This document shows positions 1 through 10,970 of a stretch of DNA of 64,000 nt, in pieces; the stretch's first letter is position 1; every line of letters begins with the position of its first letter. Position numbers and translations under genes: made by a program. The notes beneath the pieces are model-generated. The model was given only the letters and a program-made list of their open reading frames with translations. It made no database searches and was not told where the DNA came from. The DNA comes from Episyrphus balteatus (taxonomy: Eukaryota; Arthropoda; Insecta; Diptera; Syrphidae). Where the stretch lies: assembly GCF_945859705.1 (NCBI RefSeq), contig NC_079136.1, positions 112,426,028-112,490,027 on the forward strand, read 5' to 3'.

Positions 1-1120
1 TTCAACCAATGAACATTGATATTAGGATAATATTACCAAAAAGTAAGCAAGTCTGAAAGTGGTGTACAATGAATGAATGCTTATAGACTAAAAAGTTTTG
101 TAAATATTTTTGTTTGGACATTCTATAATTATCTCGTGTTACTACTATTTTATGCAATATTTTAGTTCTTATTTCACTTGATCAATAAAACATTCACGAG
201 GAATTCAATTAACTTACCATTGCATATAATAGGTTTTTGGTGATTTTGATAATATGCGACGGTATATTAAAAAGGACCATAACTATCGTTAGGGTTGTTT
301 GATTGGGTCAATTTTGATGTCTTTGCATTTGTCTCTAATTGAATATCTAAACACTCCACAAATATAAAAAATTAAACTTTAAAGCATGGTACGTATCCTA
401 TGCCTTGGCAGGATATCGCTAGGCAAATCATGTGCAAACTGTTTATATTATACCTTTAGGAAAATATAACAATCAACTGATATAACGATGAGGGTAGGTC
501 GACGGGATCTTCTACTATTATAAAAAATAAAGTTTTCCAACCTCGAGCGACCATTTTGAATAGAGATAAAAAAACTATTTTTTTTATAATTTGCGCCCAC
601 TAAAAGGGTTTTGGTTACACTAAACATTTATTAAAAAAGTACGAGACAAGCCTTAGGAAAAGAGGGAAGGATTAAAAAGCAGATGCCGTCAAATTGCTTT
701 TGCAGTTTTGAACTTTAAATCGGAATCCACGTTCTTGTAATACGACTAAAGAAAGAATTTCTGTACCTGACATTACGTCTGACATTTGGCTCAAGTATGA
801 ACTGATGGGCATTCCTTCAAGTACGAGTATTAAGGTTGAATTGTTTAAGGGAAGGAATGCAGCTAGCTAAATACATATTACATTAGAACCTTAAAAAAAA
901 TATAATATAAAATAAGGAATCTAGCTGGAAAAAATTAATACCTCCTGTTAGATAGACTTTTTTTTCTAAATAGTTTTAACTTAATGAATGTGAATAGATA
1001 AAATTCTAAAAGAGATCTTTAATTTCTGCAAAAGGTGGGTCAAAATAGTGAAGAAAAAATGCATTTTTATGGTATTTGAACTTATGTTTCCATAAACATA
1101 TTTTATGATTTACTGATTTC
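1..1120. other. Non-coding, downstream part of Hs2st gene body
   Basis: AT-rich sequence with no convincing exon on either strand. The minus-strand sulfotransferase gene enters the window from the left, so this is presumably intron. The missing C-terminal sulfotransferase exons were looked for here and not seen. Confidence 0.5.
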
Positions 1121-1377
1121 AATTTGATCTGTTTCGAAATAATAAGAAAGGTAGGCCTAAAAACTCCTGGTACAAGCAAATGCAAAAACACCAGCATTCA
1201 GTTGGCCTTAGAAATGGAACAATACAAAACCGGGAGGCTTGCCGCCGATTTCTGAGGTCAACCCGGCGAACCCCACAAGCGGATCACTAGTGTGAAGCAG
1301 TAACGTGGGATCCCCTCGACATCGAGATCATAACAGCGCCGAGAAAAAGGAAGAAGAAGAAGAATTTGATCTGTTTC
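1121..1377 (+). mobile_element. 5'-truncated non-LTR retroposon with 15-bp target-site duplication
   Basis: The 15-mer AATTTGATCTGTTTC occurs at 1121-1135 and again at 1363-1377. Between them is a GC-richer insert (1136-1362) ending in a GAA-rich tail (GAAGAAGAAG). A flanking repeat of this length plus a simple-repeat tail is the signature of target-primed reverse transcription. The short open stretch before the tail (KPGGLPPISEVNPANP, then a stop) resembles the C-terminus of a non-LTR ORF2, so a truncated LINE is more likely than a SINE. The clade is not determined. Confidence 0.7.
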
Positions 1378-2101
1378 ACAATCATAAAAAATGGCATCAT
1401 CTTTAAAAATTTATCTGCAGATAATACAAAAAAGTAATTCCTTTTTGTGTAATGCAAACTTGAAACATAAGGGCCTATTAAAAACATCTGTTTTTGTATT
1501 ACCCTTGATTTTTTCTAGTAAATACTGCTCTAAATTTCTTCATTTCCCTATTTCTGGCCTCTTGCATTTGCTTCCATTTAGCATTGAACTTCTCAAATTG
1601 ATGTTCCGACAGAAAAACATCATCATCATTAGTAATGCCTCATTAGATGAAAATTCCAGTGGTTCAGTGATTCCAGGGAATCAGAATTTAATCTTTCATA
1701 CATTTTGATCCTTTACTCGAAGAAATTTTCGATAAATCCTCGGAAAAAATCGGAATATGCTTTTCCAATTTTGCGAAGAGCGAAATTGGATAGGTGCAAT
1801 TAAGAGGCTTTTAACCTTCCGTTTCTTATATTTTTACCGCAATTTCAATTTTTAAAAATTTTCTACTCTTGTTTCACCATCTACTGTTTTTGTTAATTCA
1901 GAAACCACATAATCTTGGTCAAGCAAGATGAAATTCATGTTTAAGAAGTGGTCGAATTTATTTTTTGTTCCTTTAATTTTTTGGGGCTAGTGTATTTTTT
2001 TGTTGAAGTTCCACCTCCGAAGGACAAACGAATATGAAATACTGAGTGTACTTTCATTAGCGAAATAATTTAGTGCATTAGAAGTTTCAGGGAGCAGACT
2101 G
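1378..2101. other. Non-coding intronic DNA
   Basis: AT-rich, no supported gene. A 105-codon open frame at 1391-1708 has low-complexity composition, no recognisable motif and no splice or coding context, so I do not call it a gene. Confidence 0.4.
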
Positions 2102-2290
2102 TTAAAAAAAAATGAGGGAGAGAGTCGGTGACAAAACTGAGCCCTGCCCCTGGTTCACAAATGTGTTTATTTTATGGGTTTCAGACTTCAATCCATCCAA
2201 TACAACTTGAAAAAACTTCTGCCGCCAGTATTCAGTTCGAGTTTGGCCAAAATACAGAGCTAATCTGACTAAAAAAAAAAACATAAACAT
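2102..2290 (-). mobile_element. Non-LTR reverse transcriptase fragment
   Basis: The minus-strand translation contains VLDGLKSE...VNQGQGSVLSPTLSLIFF. This matches the non-LTR reverse-transcriptase block around the G-V-P-Q-G-S-V-L-S-P-TL-F-L-IF motif, here degenerate (GQGSVLSPTLSLIFF). Only about 60 codons survive, with no catalytic YADD box. It is a decayed LINE fragment in a sulfotransferase intron. Confidence 0.6.
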
Positions 2291-2397
2291 GCCAAAACAC
2301 TTTCGACAAGGACGGTACTCCTTACAAATGTTACTATAAGCATTAATTTCTGTAAACTTTTATCTTAATTAGATAGAACCAAATCAAAATATCTTAC

Positions 2398-5300
2398 CAA
2401 CATTCGGCGGCATGACCACAAAAGAAAGGAATCTGCAGCCACATATTCTTCGGATCACAGTCAGGTTGTTTGGATTCGACACATTTGTCAAATGTCTAAA
2501 ATAAAAAATTACATCTTAAAAACCCTAAAGCTAATAAGGTTATATTATTATACTCACCATTTTATTGCCAGCCTTTTTACGGACTAAATTCGGTCGATAA
2601 TTGTCCCCGTATCGCAAAAAATAATAATATGAAACTAATCTATCTAAAGGCTTACGAACTATATTTATGTAAATTGGTTTATGTGCTATTTGGAATCTGT
2701 AAGAATAAAACAACTTATAACCAATATAATACAGAGATAAAAAATTAAGTAAATATACTTGGAGAAGTCAAGGAAAGCCATATGACCATGATAAAGTGCC
2801 GGTTTCATTTCTCGCCACTGTGTAACGTTTCTCACAAATGTTACCTACAAAAATGAAAGATAAGAAACATTTAATTTGATCTTCTTCGTTGGCTATAGGT
2901 CTGATTTGAATGTATAGTTTATCTATTTCTCTGTCAACGCGTCGAAGAAGATTGTAATCACAATCGAAACGTCGCGACGTTTTCTTCAGGACTCTTAAAA
3001 AAATATTTCTAAAAATTTCGTATAGCCTGTCATAGATCGGATATTAATAACGGACATTCACAAAAAACTGCTCGAGCTTTACATTGTATAGACGAAGAAC
3101 ATTGACCAGGTTATAACAATGTAGATATTTTACAGACAGAAAAGCATTATAATAAAGAATGGTATTAGAAATGCAACATATTTTAGACACAAAGAATACT
3201 GTTAATAGATCAGATTGTGAAGGGCTAAGCAGTATTTATAGTCACTTGGTTAATAGGATTTTTTAAGTTTAATTAAAGCTGCGTTCCTTTGGAAATATTT
3301 ATCTACTACTTAGTACTTAAAGCTGCTTTGAACTAGTTTTTCAATATAGCAAAAGTAGTTCAAAGTAGGGCAATTCCATTATCGCAGGTGCAACATTTAT
3401 ACTCTTTCGTAGCTTATTTACAAACAAATACAAAGATATTTTGATTAAACTATAACTTGAAAGGGTAAATTTAAACCTGTTTATTGTTGATTTAGCTATA
3501 AAATTTAAATTAAATAAGTAAATCGTCACTAGGAAGAGTTCAAAGTGCGATCGCGGGTGCAACAAAATCAGTCCTACCTTTTTAGATCTAAGGCCCAATT
3601 TATTCACTTTCCATTATATTTAAAGACTCCATTAAAAATTATAAAACTGTCAAATCGCATACAAATTTAAAAATTTCCCTTTTATAATGGAGATTTTAAA
3701 TTTAATGGAGAATGAATAAATTGGGCCTAAGTACAAAAACATAAAAGGCTGTAAATTTTCAAACACTTTTGATCTTTTACTTACATTATATCGAATGACC
3801 TTTTATCAATAATCTTAAAACATAGAAAATAAATAAGAAAAAAAGTACAATGAAAACAATACAAAGAGGAGTTTAAATTCGAAGCTTTCGCGGGTGCAAC
3901 ACGTTTGCAATGCAACTGAAAATAAGTAACGGTAAGGAATATACCAACAAAATACTATTTTCTTGTATACAAATAAATACCTACCATGTGTCACAACATT
4001 TCTAACAATTAAGTTTAACCTCAATCTGTCGGTAATGGAAATTTTGAGCCTGTATTATCAGCCATTACATTAGCAGTTCGTACCGACTCTTTTGCATTAA
4101 AGCCTTCCCAAGCGAAAAAAAAAACAAATGTTTCTGTTAAATTTGGCCTCGTTTTTGCTTGTTTTTATTAAATACAGTTATATATTTTACTTGCTATTAT
4201 TAGAAAAAAATAACAAATATTGAAAATTAGAAATTATGCCGAAGATCGTCTCTAGCGGAATGGCCAAGTAGTTTTAAGTAGTAAGCAGTAGATAAATGTT
4301 TCCAAAGTAACGCAGCTTTTATCATCAGATTAATTTCTTAAATTTAAATTTGATGGGAAAAAATGTTTTGAATTTTTTGTCAAATGATAAAAAAAACTTT
4401 TTTTTATTTTGAAATTTCGATGATTGAAAGCGTCTTTTTCAAGACATTTTCTTAGCCCAGTTCCATTGGAGGTGGTAGTATACAAATAGTAGATGTTTTG
4501 GTTAATCTAGCAGTGTTGCCAGAATGTTTTAGAGGCAAGGAGCCGATTTTGAAAAATCTTGGAGCCAAAAGTAGCGGCTTTCAAAAATGGTCAAAAAACA
4601 CGCAAACAATTTTTTGTGTTATGAGATTTTTGATTTTTTTTTTAAATTTTCAGATAACTTTTGCTTATCAGACTTTAAGTATAATTATTTGTTTTTAATT
4701 TTGTTCATCATCCCGATTTTCACGCTCATTTACAGGGATTAAATTAAATTTGCAATACGTAAAAATGAAAAATGTATGCAAATTGGTTGTCTCTATTCAC
4801 ATCTTTGCTAGGGGAAACCGACGATGTTACGAATACCAGAGTTACGGGTGACAGAGTTACGAGCGTCAAAGTTACGCGAAACCGAAGTTACGAAAAACTA
4901 GAGTTACGAATTCTAAAGTTATGTTAAGCTATGACATATGATTTTTGGGTTGGCAACAATTCGCTGGCTGAGAATTATAGGGTTGTATGTCAACTCACCT
5001 TAGTTTTGAGAAAATCGATCTCAAAGTTTTTTAAGGCTGGTTTTTGGATAAAATAGTTTCATAGCAGTAAAGTATTAATGCAATCTTATAAAGGACCCTA
5101 AACAAATCAAAAAACCATGAAAAAAACATTAATTTCATCACAAAAAAGGATTCTGTGAGCATTTTTGAAAAATGACATAGAACCTGTTTATGAAAAAGTT
5201 TGTAAAAAAATTTGAAAAAGGTTCTATGTTCAACATAGAAACTTATAGTTATAAGGAGTTTACATGTAATAAATGGATTTTATATGAAAAAAAGTGACTT

Positions 5301-8300
5301 CATCGTGAAATAGGCTTTGATTTATTCAAGTTTTGCACAAAACAGTCAAATTCTATTTTAAATAACAGAAAAAAATACCACCATGTTATTGCATTTATAG
5401 AAATTTTACATATTTTTATTAGAAATGTTATTAATTTAAGAGGATTGGATTAGAGAAGTATAATCTTGATTCTAAGTGCTTTATTTGTCTCCATGTATAA
5501 CGTAAGTAAATTTGCTTCAAGTTAAAAAAAAAGTTTTATTCGATGAAACTATTAATAGAAATAAACTAATATGTAATTGTAATGATGAATAACGAAGAGT
5601 TCACTTCGGTTAGTAGAGTAAAATCTTGACCTTTGAAAAAAAAAACACTCAATTTTTTTCCAACTAAATACAACTAAAAATTAGTTAATTTTTTGATTGA
5701 TATTTTTTTTTGGGTGCCTATTAAGGTGCAGTTTCTTTATTCTAGTATATCTTGCCATCGGCTTTAGGTTTGTCCAAAGGTACTTTTTAGGTACTTTTTG
5801 AGTTTTGACTTTTTTTGTTTTGAGTTAAGGAATCTAAGTGTTTCTTTAACTTTTGGTTTATTAATAAGAACTATGAAGTTCCCAACCTCGATTATGAAAA
5901 AGAAGTTTTCAAAAAATCACTTCCAATTCTTGGCACACGAAAAATATTACTCTAACTTAATTATAATGTAAGAATATCTAGGTTAGGTAATCCGAATGAA
6001 TTATTGCAAAAGTTAAGGTTGGATAGTACATATTTTGGTTTAAAGAGTACAGAACGAGATACAAAAATTCTTTGCTTTTTAGCAAATGCCCTGGAGTGAA
6101 ATCCGCTAACTTGATAGTTGATAGTCAAAAACGAAGAATTATGGAGCAAAATCGTCGTTTTTGACTGTCAATTATTGACTATCAAGTTAGCCGACTCCAC
6201 CCCTGTTGTTCAATACCAGCGAAACATCGAAAGATCTTTTATTTTTACGTTAGTTAAAAAAAAAGATCATTTCCATAAGATTTCATTTTGAAAAATTTGC
6301 GTAAAAAAGTTCTATGTAACTTAAATCAATGCATTTTTTTGTTTGAAAAAAATCAGTAAAAGGGTTCTATGTTGCAATTTGAATAACATAGAACCTTATT
6401 ATATTAATACATTTATGTGAAATCATGAAAGTTGTATGTCTTTTTTACCTGTACCGTCGCCATTAATTTTTTTCACATTTTTTTTTAAATTTTATCTGAA
6501 AGCCGCTGAAATTACGAAAATTTTGGTGTATAAAACTCATTTTTTGTATTTTGTATGAAATACACCCTTATAATTCTCAGCCAGCGAATTGCTAGGAACG
6601 ATATTTAATTATGGAAATACAAACAAGAGATTAACATTTTTCTCATTGGTCAGAACTAAATGAGTAAAGCGAAAATGGGTGTTATTTAATCTTGTAAAAT
6701 TTTGATTAGATAGGTATAGATATACATACAGGGTGTCCCAAAAGTAATGGATCAAACGAAATATGCTGATAGGCCAACCTTAGGGCTCTCAGAATTTGGT
6801 AACTTGTTCATCCCAAATCCTTACGGTTTTCGATTAAATGCAGTTTTTGTGAAATTTCGAAAAATCCCGACTTTGCAACAGTATTTTGCTTCCTCCGCTC
6901 ATAATTGATTTTTGTTTTTTACAATTCTTTCACTAAAACATTGCCAAATAATAAGAAATAATTATTTAATCAAAATATTTTTTATTTCATACACCACTTT
7001 GCTGCAAATTATGTAACTGTTCCATGTTTTATAAAAACTCAATTTCTTACTTTTATTTGAGAGGAACATCCCGAAAAAAAAATTGTATGGTGTGATACTG
7101 GTTTATTATTTTAAAAACTTCCCGTGTAAATGCAGTTTTCAAAAATGTATTAAAATTTCCAAAGTTAGAATTAGAACGAAAAATATTACAATTTTAATGC
7201 AAAAAAACAGGCGTTTTCAGAGCTATTTAACAAACAAAAATCGAGACTTTTATTCAAAAAGAAATAAACAAACAACAGTCGAGGAAATGTTTTTATTTTT
7301 CTTTGTAATTTTTTTCTGAAAAGGCCTGTTTTGTTGCATTTAAATTGTAATATCTTTCGTTCTAACTTCAAGTTTGCAAACTTTTATACATTTTTGAAAA
7401 CTGCAATAACACGGCAAGTTTTTAAAATAATTAACCTGTTACACACCATACAAATTTTTTTCAGGGTGTTGCTCTGAAAAAAAATTAAGAAATTGAGTTT
7501 TTATAAAACATGGAACTGTTAATTAATTTGCAGCAAAATGGTGTATGAAATAAAAAATATTTTGATTAAATAATTATTTCTTATTATTTGGCAATATTTT
7601 AATGAAAGAATTGTAAAAAACAAAAATCAATTATGAGCGGAGGAAGCAAAATACTGTTGCAAAGTCGGGATTTTTCGAAATTTCACAAAAACTGCATTAA
7701 ATCGAAAACCGTAAGGATTTGGGATGAACAAGTTACCAAATTCTGAGAGCCCTTAAGTTGGCCTATCAGCATATTTCGTTTGATCCATTACTTTTGGGAC
7801 ACCCTGTATATGGTTTTGTTTTTGTGAGAAGATCGCAAAAACGTTGAAATAGAAAAAAAAACATAAGTATACTTATGTCATAATTGAATTTAACTTCTTA
7901 TTTGTCCAACTAATATAGCAAATACGTATTTTTTTTTTTTTCTATTAATTATTATAATTATTCATATCGTACTTTGTAATACCCACTTTGTTATTATTTA
8001 TATTAAAATAATAACTAAACCACCCCTTTTTTTTACAAACGTTATTTTGGTGTTTTGAACTGTTGTTGCAATTGTTGCCAACCTAAAAAATCACATGTCA
8101 TAGCTTAACATAACTTTAGAATTCGTAACTCTAGTTTTTCGTAACTTCGGTTTCGCGTAACTTTGACGGCCGTAACTCTGTCGCGCGTAACTCTGTTATT
8201 CGTAACTCCGTTACCATTTCCTTTGCTAGATTTTTGCTGTAAAAAGCTTTGATTTCAAAGGAGCCTTAAATAGTCATGTTCAAAATTAAAAGAGCCAAAT

Positions 8301-10970
8301 TCCGATAAATCGGAAATCAAAATTTTAAGGAGCGAGTGAAATGTTCTAGGAGCCTGTTTGGCGATAAATATCTGGCTCTGGCAACACTGTAATCTAGTAC
8401 TAATATCTACTCAGGCTCTTCTTCCCGATTAGATACGATTTGTATTGTATTCGTTGAAAGAGCGTTCCTTTGAAAATCGCAAGTAAACTAATAATAGTAC
8501 TTTGCCACCTCCCAAAGGAACAGGGCTATTATTTAATTTTGAAATATCTAAATGTCAGACCTTTATATGTACAAGAAAAAACGTTCCATTTGAATATGAT
8601 TATGCTTATTTATAGCATATATTAGAAAAAGTGTTAAAAAAAAAAAGATTTGGGAATAGTATTAAATCAGCGGTTCTCATTTACTTATCACTTTGATTAC
8701 ATGGTAAACAAAGCGTATAAGACGTTGGGTTTTTTGAAAAGAAACACTAGAAAGTTCTCGGATTCTTTTGCACTTAGATTTCTTTATATAGCCTTTTTTA
8801 GGTCAACTCTGGAGTACTGTTGCGTGGTTTAGAATCCATACTATGATTCTCATTCGTATAGGATTGAAGGAATTCAAAAAAGTTTTACTAGATACTGTTT
8901 TTATAAATTAAATTGGAAAGCCACAATATGATGAAGGAGATATTTTTCAATTATGTTGGTAAAAGATTTAATCAATAGCCACATTAGCTGTCCCTATTTA
9001 CTCGAGCGAATTAACTTTTACTTCGTGTAGGTTTTTACCTCACGGAGACCTTTTCAAGGTATAATTATGGTAGAAATGAACCGATTAATCGTTGCATCAG
9101 AGAAATTAATGTAGTTATTGATCTCATAGATATTTGGATGCAATGTTCTAGAGATACGTTTAAAAAGAATCTTATGTCGATATTAATGTTATAGTTATTT
9201 GTTAAATTTATTTTCGTTTTATATTTTGATCTATTAATTGTTGATATTTATTACATATCTGTATATATGTATTTTAGGGTGGGTCAAAAAAGTGGAAATT
9301 CGTTTTTTTGATTTGGCGGAGGATCTTCTAAACGGTTAAAGCAACCAATTTGATGCCAAGGACTTTTTTGTAGAACATTTAAGCCCCTACAATATTCCAT
9401 CTTACTAATTTAATAATAATGACTTTTCAGTGAATTAGAAAATTGTAAAAAAGTTTTTATATTTTTGGTAAACTATAAAAAAAGTTTAATAAGACCTTTT
9501 TTGTGGAGCAATCTGTTTCCTACAAGAATATGTCATGCGCGTTTGATTATTATAATTTTTCAATTTGTTACAAAATTAAGAACAAAAATCGAATTTTTAA
9601 AGATTTTCTCGATTTTTAAAAATTTTCTCGATTTTTGAACCTCAAATATCTACTAAACGGTTAGATAATTCTAAAAAGTGTGTTTAACCTTTTTTGTAGA
9701 GCGTTCAATTTTCTACAAGAATATGTAAAAAAATTGGCTAAAAAGCTTGATGTAAAAATGGAAAATTGAAAAGCGGAGGACCTTCCCATTAAGATAAAGA
9801 GCTCATATTTGGTGAGTATATTCTAGAGGTGTCTAGCAATCGAGTTTTCGAGGTACCAAATCAAAAAACGAATTTAGATTTTTTTTTGACCCACCCTAAT
9901 GTATTTATATTTATATTTATTTTACTTTAATATTCTATATTATTATTTATAAATTAACTTAATGTAATCTAAAAGAGATATTCTCATATTGATGAAAAAT
10001 AAACTAAACTAAACTAAATATTTAAGCATATAGAAAAGCAATACAAAAAAATCAAACAAGAGTAAAAATCAGGCCATTAGGATAAAAACCTTAAGATAGG
10101 TATACATTTTATATATAATAGCAATTTTTAGAAATATTTTTCTTAGTCCTGAAGAAGATTGTAACCACAATCGAAACGTCGACAGAGAAATAGATATACT
10201 ATCTATTCGAATTAGAAATATAGCCTACGAAGGAGATCAAATTATTTTAATAAAGAAAGGTCACGAAATAAAGAAAAAAAAACTATACTTATGCCCGTGG
10301 TACACCTAGCGTTAAACGCACTCAACGCGAATTTAACAAATTAATTATAAAAAAACGACGCCACTATACGTATACTTTTTAATTAATTCGTTTAGCGGCT
10401 ATCTCCAACTGTCTAAAACTCGTTGTTTGAATATAATTGAAAGCACCATTAATTAGAATTTAAGGTTTTAAATTTGCGTTGAATGCGTTGAGAGCTAAGT
10501 GTACGACGGGCATTAGTTTACCTGATTGGGCAATGATAAAACATGCATATTGGCCGTGACATTAATGTGCAGGACATGGAATCGATTCTTTTTGCATAGA
10601 TCGTAAGCAATATTGACAAAGCTAGTCGATCCAGTTTTCGGCACACGATTATACAGAACCACCAGATTCTCGTCATAGTCGTAATCTTGATTTAAATTAT
10701 TGCTAGCTAATCGAACGGCCTTTGGCGCAACTAGATCAAAAATGCAAAGCAGAACAAAATTTCATTAAATTCAATGAATAATTGAAATCGCGCGATTAGG
10801 TTTTGAATTATTTATATAAAACAATTTGTCATACCATCATGGAATGTCTCTAGCCGGACTTCGGAATACAAAAACCAATAACAGATGCAAGTTGTGACCA
10901 AAATTCCGGTGATAATAATGCAAACCAGTGGCCTTGTTGTTGATAACATTTTCAATTTTCTAAATCTCAT
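2398..10970 (-). CDS. Hs2st: Heparan sulfate 2-O-sulfotransferase, five N-terminal exons (partial at left edge)
   Basis: This Golgi type II membrane enzyme transfers sulfate from PAPS to O-2 of iduronic/glucuronic acid in heparan sulfate. Coding exons, minus strand: 10970-10835 (start ATG; basic MRFRKLK, then a hydrophobic signal anchor around residues 14-34), 10730-10522, 2844-2759, 2696-2558 and 2495-2398. All junctions are GT-AG and the phases agree, giving 222 codons and ending inside a Trp codon (TG|G). Family signatures: the 5'-phosphosulfate loop VPKTGSTSF, then YHGHMAFLDFSK, VRKPLDRLVSYYYFLRYG and WLQIPFFCGHAAEC, all in vertebrate HS2ST1 order. The remaining third or so lies left of the window. 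Intron 2 is 7.7 kb and packed with nested transposons. The 3'-phosphate motif reads RKP where human has RDP. Confidence 0.95.
2876..3020 (-). repeat. Left copy of a ~140-bp dispersed inverted repeat
   Basis: Roughly 140 bp that recurs in inverted orientation at about 10110-10246. Both copies contain the hairpin GATTGTAAYCACAATC followed by GAAACGTCG. The two copies bracket the nested-transposon block in Hs2st intron 2. They may be two independent insertions or the arms of a larger element. Confidence 0.6.
3276..4318. mobile_element. Non-autonomous TIR element, ~1.04 kb
   Basis: The left end AAAGCTGCGTTCCTTTGG and the reverse complement of the right end (AAAGCTGCGTTACTTTGG) match, and similarity continues for about 50 bp through TTTATCTACT. 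There is no transposase-like frame inside. The interior carries a recurring motif like CGGGTGCAACA and a separate nested MITE at 3592-3727. No clear target-site duplication was found, so the superfamily is unassigned. Confidence 0.6.
3592..3727. mobile_element. PIF/Harbinger-like MITE (136 bp), nested
   Basis: Termini GGCCCAATTTATTCA and TGAATAAATTGGGCC are perfect inverted repeats, extended by CTCCATTA/TAATGGAG. Flanking TAA trinucleotides on both sides form a 3-bp duplication. The GGCC-type end with TWA duplication fits PIF/Harbinger MITEs. It is inserted in the 3276-4318 element. Confidence 0.75.
4812..8220. mobile_element. Long-TIR (MULE-like) element, 3.4 kb, TSD CTTTGCTAG
   Basis: Inverted ends of about 150 bp contain serial GAGTTACGA-type motifs (GAGTTACG, AAGTTACG, AAAGTTACGC repeated every 15-20 bp). 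Similarity runs on into CTAAAGTTATGTTAAGC and the GTTGGCAACAATT segment. The nonamer CTTTGCTAG occurs at 4803-4811 and 8221-8229. Long TIRs with 8-9-bp duplications suggest a Mutator-like element, but no transposase is present, so the class is inferred. A fold-back element (6729-7806) is nested inside. Confidence 0.7.
6729..7806. mobile_element. Fold-back (palindromic) Tc/mariner-type element, 1.08 kb
   Basis: It starts CAGGGTGTCCCAAAAGT and ends with the reverse complement, flanked by TA on both sides. Inverted similarity is not confined to the ends. Both halves match through most of their length (for example TTTATTTCATACACCA / TGGTGTATGAAATAAA and AGCAAAATACTGTTGC), so it is an almost complete palindrome centred near 7270. 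No transposase is visible. A second copy is at 26542-27621. Confidence 0.85.
8645..10016 (+). mobile_element. 5'-truncated non-LTR retrotransposon fragment, interrupted by a MITE
   Basis: At 8650-8832 the plus strand encodes GIVLNQRFSFTYHFDYMV then LGFLKRNTRKF...FRSTLEYCCVV. This is colinear with the C-terminal region of the better-preserved LINE at 12869-14456 (LGVVLDSKLSFIDHFNYI...SILEYACVVW). The similarity decays after a stop. The 3' end appears after the MITE, terminating in AAACTAAACTAAACTAAA near 10016. The boundaries are approximate. Confidence 0.65.
9277..9896. mobile_element. TA-flanked MITE, 620 bp, TIR GGGTGGGTCAAAAA
   Basis: The left end GGGTGGGTCAAAAAA is matched by TTTTTTTGACCCACCC at the right, with a TA dinucleotide on each side (Tc1/mariner-type). 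The interior contains two imperfect internal repeats (AAACGGTTARATAATTCTAAA-like, TTTTTTGTRGAGC) but no coding frame. It sits in the 3' untranslated part of the LINE fragment. Confidence 0.75.
10110..10246 (+). repeat. Right copy of the ~140-bp inverted repeat
   Basis: Reverse-complement partner of 2876-3020. It contains CTGAAGAAGATTGTAACC-ACAATC-GAAACGTCG, a 6-bp stem hairpin between CTGAAGA and GAAAC. The arrangement superficially recalls a hammerhead ribozyme core but has one extra unpaired A. Confidence 0.6.
10292..10512. mobile_element. MITE (221 bp) beside an Hs2st splice donor
   Basis: Termini TGCCCGTGGTACACCTAGC and the reverse complement of the right end (TGCCCGTCGTACACTTAGC) match, and the similarity continues through CAACGC.AATTTAA. 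TTA flanks both sides (10289-10291, 10513-10515). The right end lies only 9 nt into the intron after the donor at 10521/10522. Confidence 0.8.

Larger units (their letters stand above)
4511..8389. mobile_element. hAT-like non-autonomous element, 3.9 kb, 8-bp duplication TAATCTAG
   Basis: Terminal repeats CAGTGTTGCCAGA / TCTGGCAACACTG are perfect over 13 bp. The octamer TAATCTAG flanks both ends (4503-4510 and 8390-8397). Terminal CAGTG fits the hAT YARNG consensus and 8-bp duplications are typical of hAT. Most of its length is a second transposon (4812-8220). No hAT transposase is visible, so it is non-autonomous. Confidence 0.8.
4455..8526 (-). mobile_element. TA-flanked MITE (GCCCTGTTCC family), split by a 3.9-kb hAT-like insertion
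   Basis: The left remnant (4455-4510) and right remnant (8390-8526) together reproduce, in reverse orientation, the intact 185-bp MITE at 16389-16573. The ends are GCCCAGTTCCATTGG and its partner ending GGAACAGGGC, and TA flanks both sides. The break is an 8-bp duplication caused by the element at 4511-8389. Confidence 0.8.

Noticed and set aside
1391..1708. 105-codon open frame
   Set aside because: Hydrophobic, low-complexity composition typical of AT-rich intron sequence; no motif.
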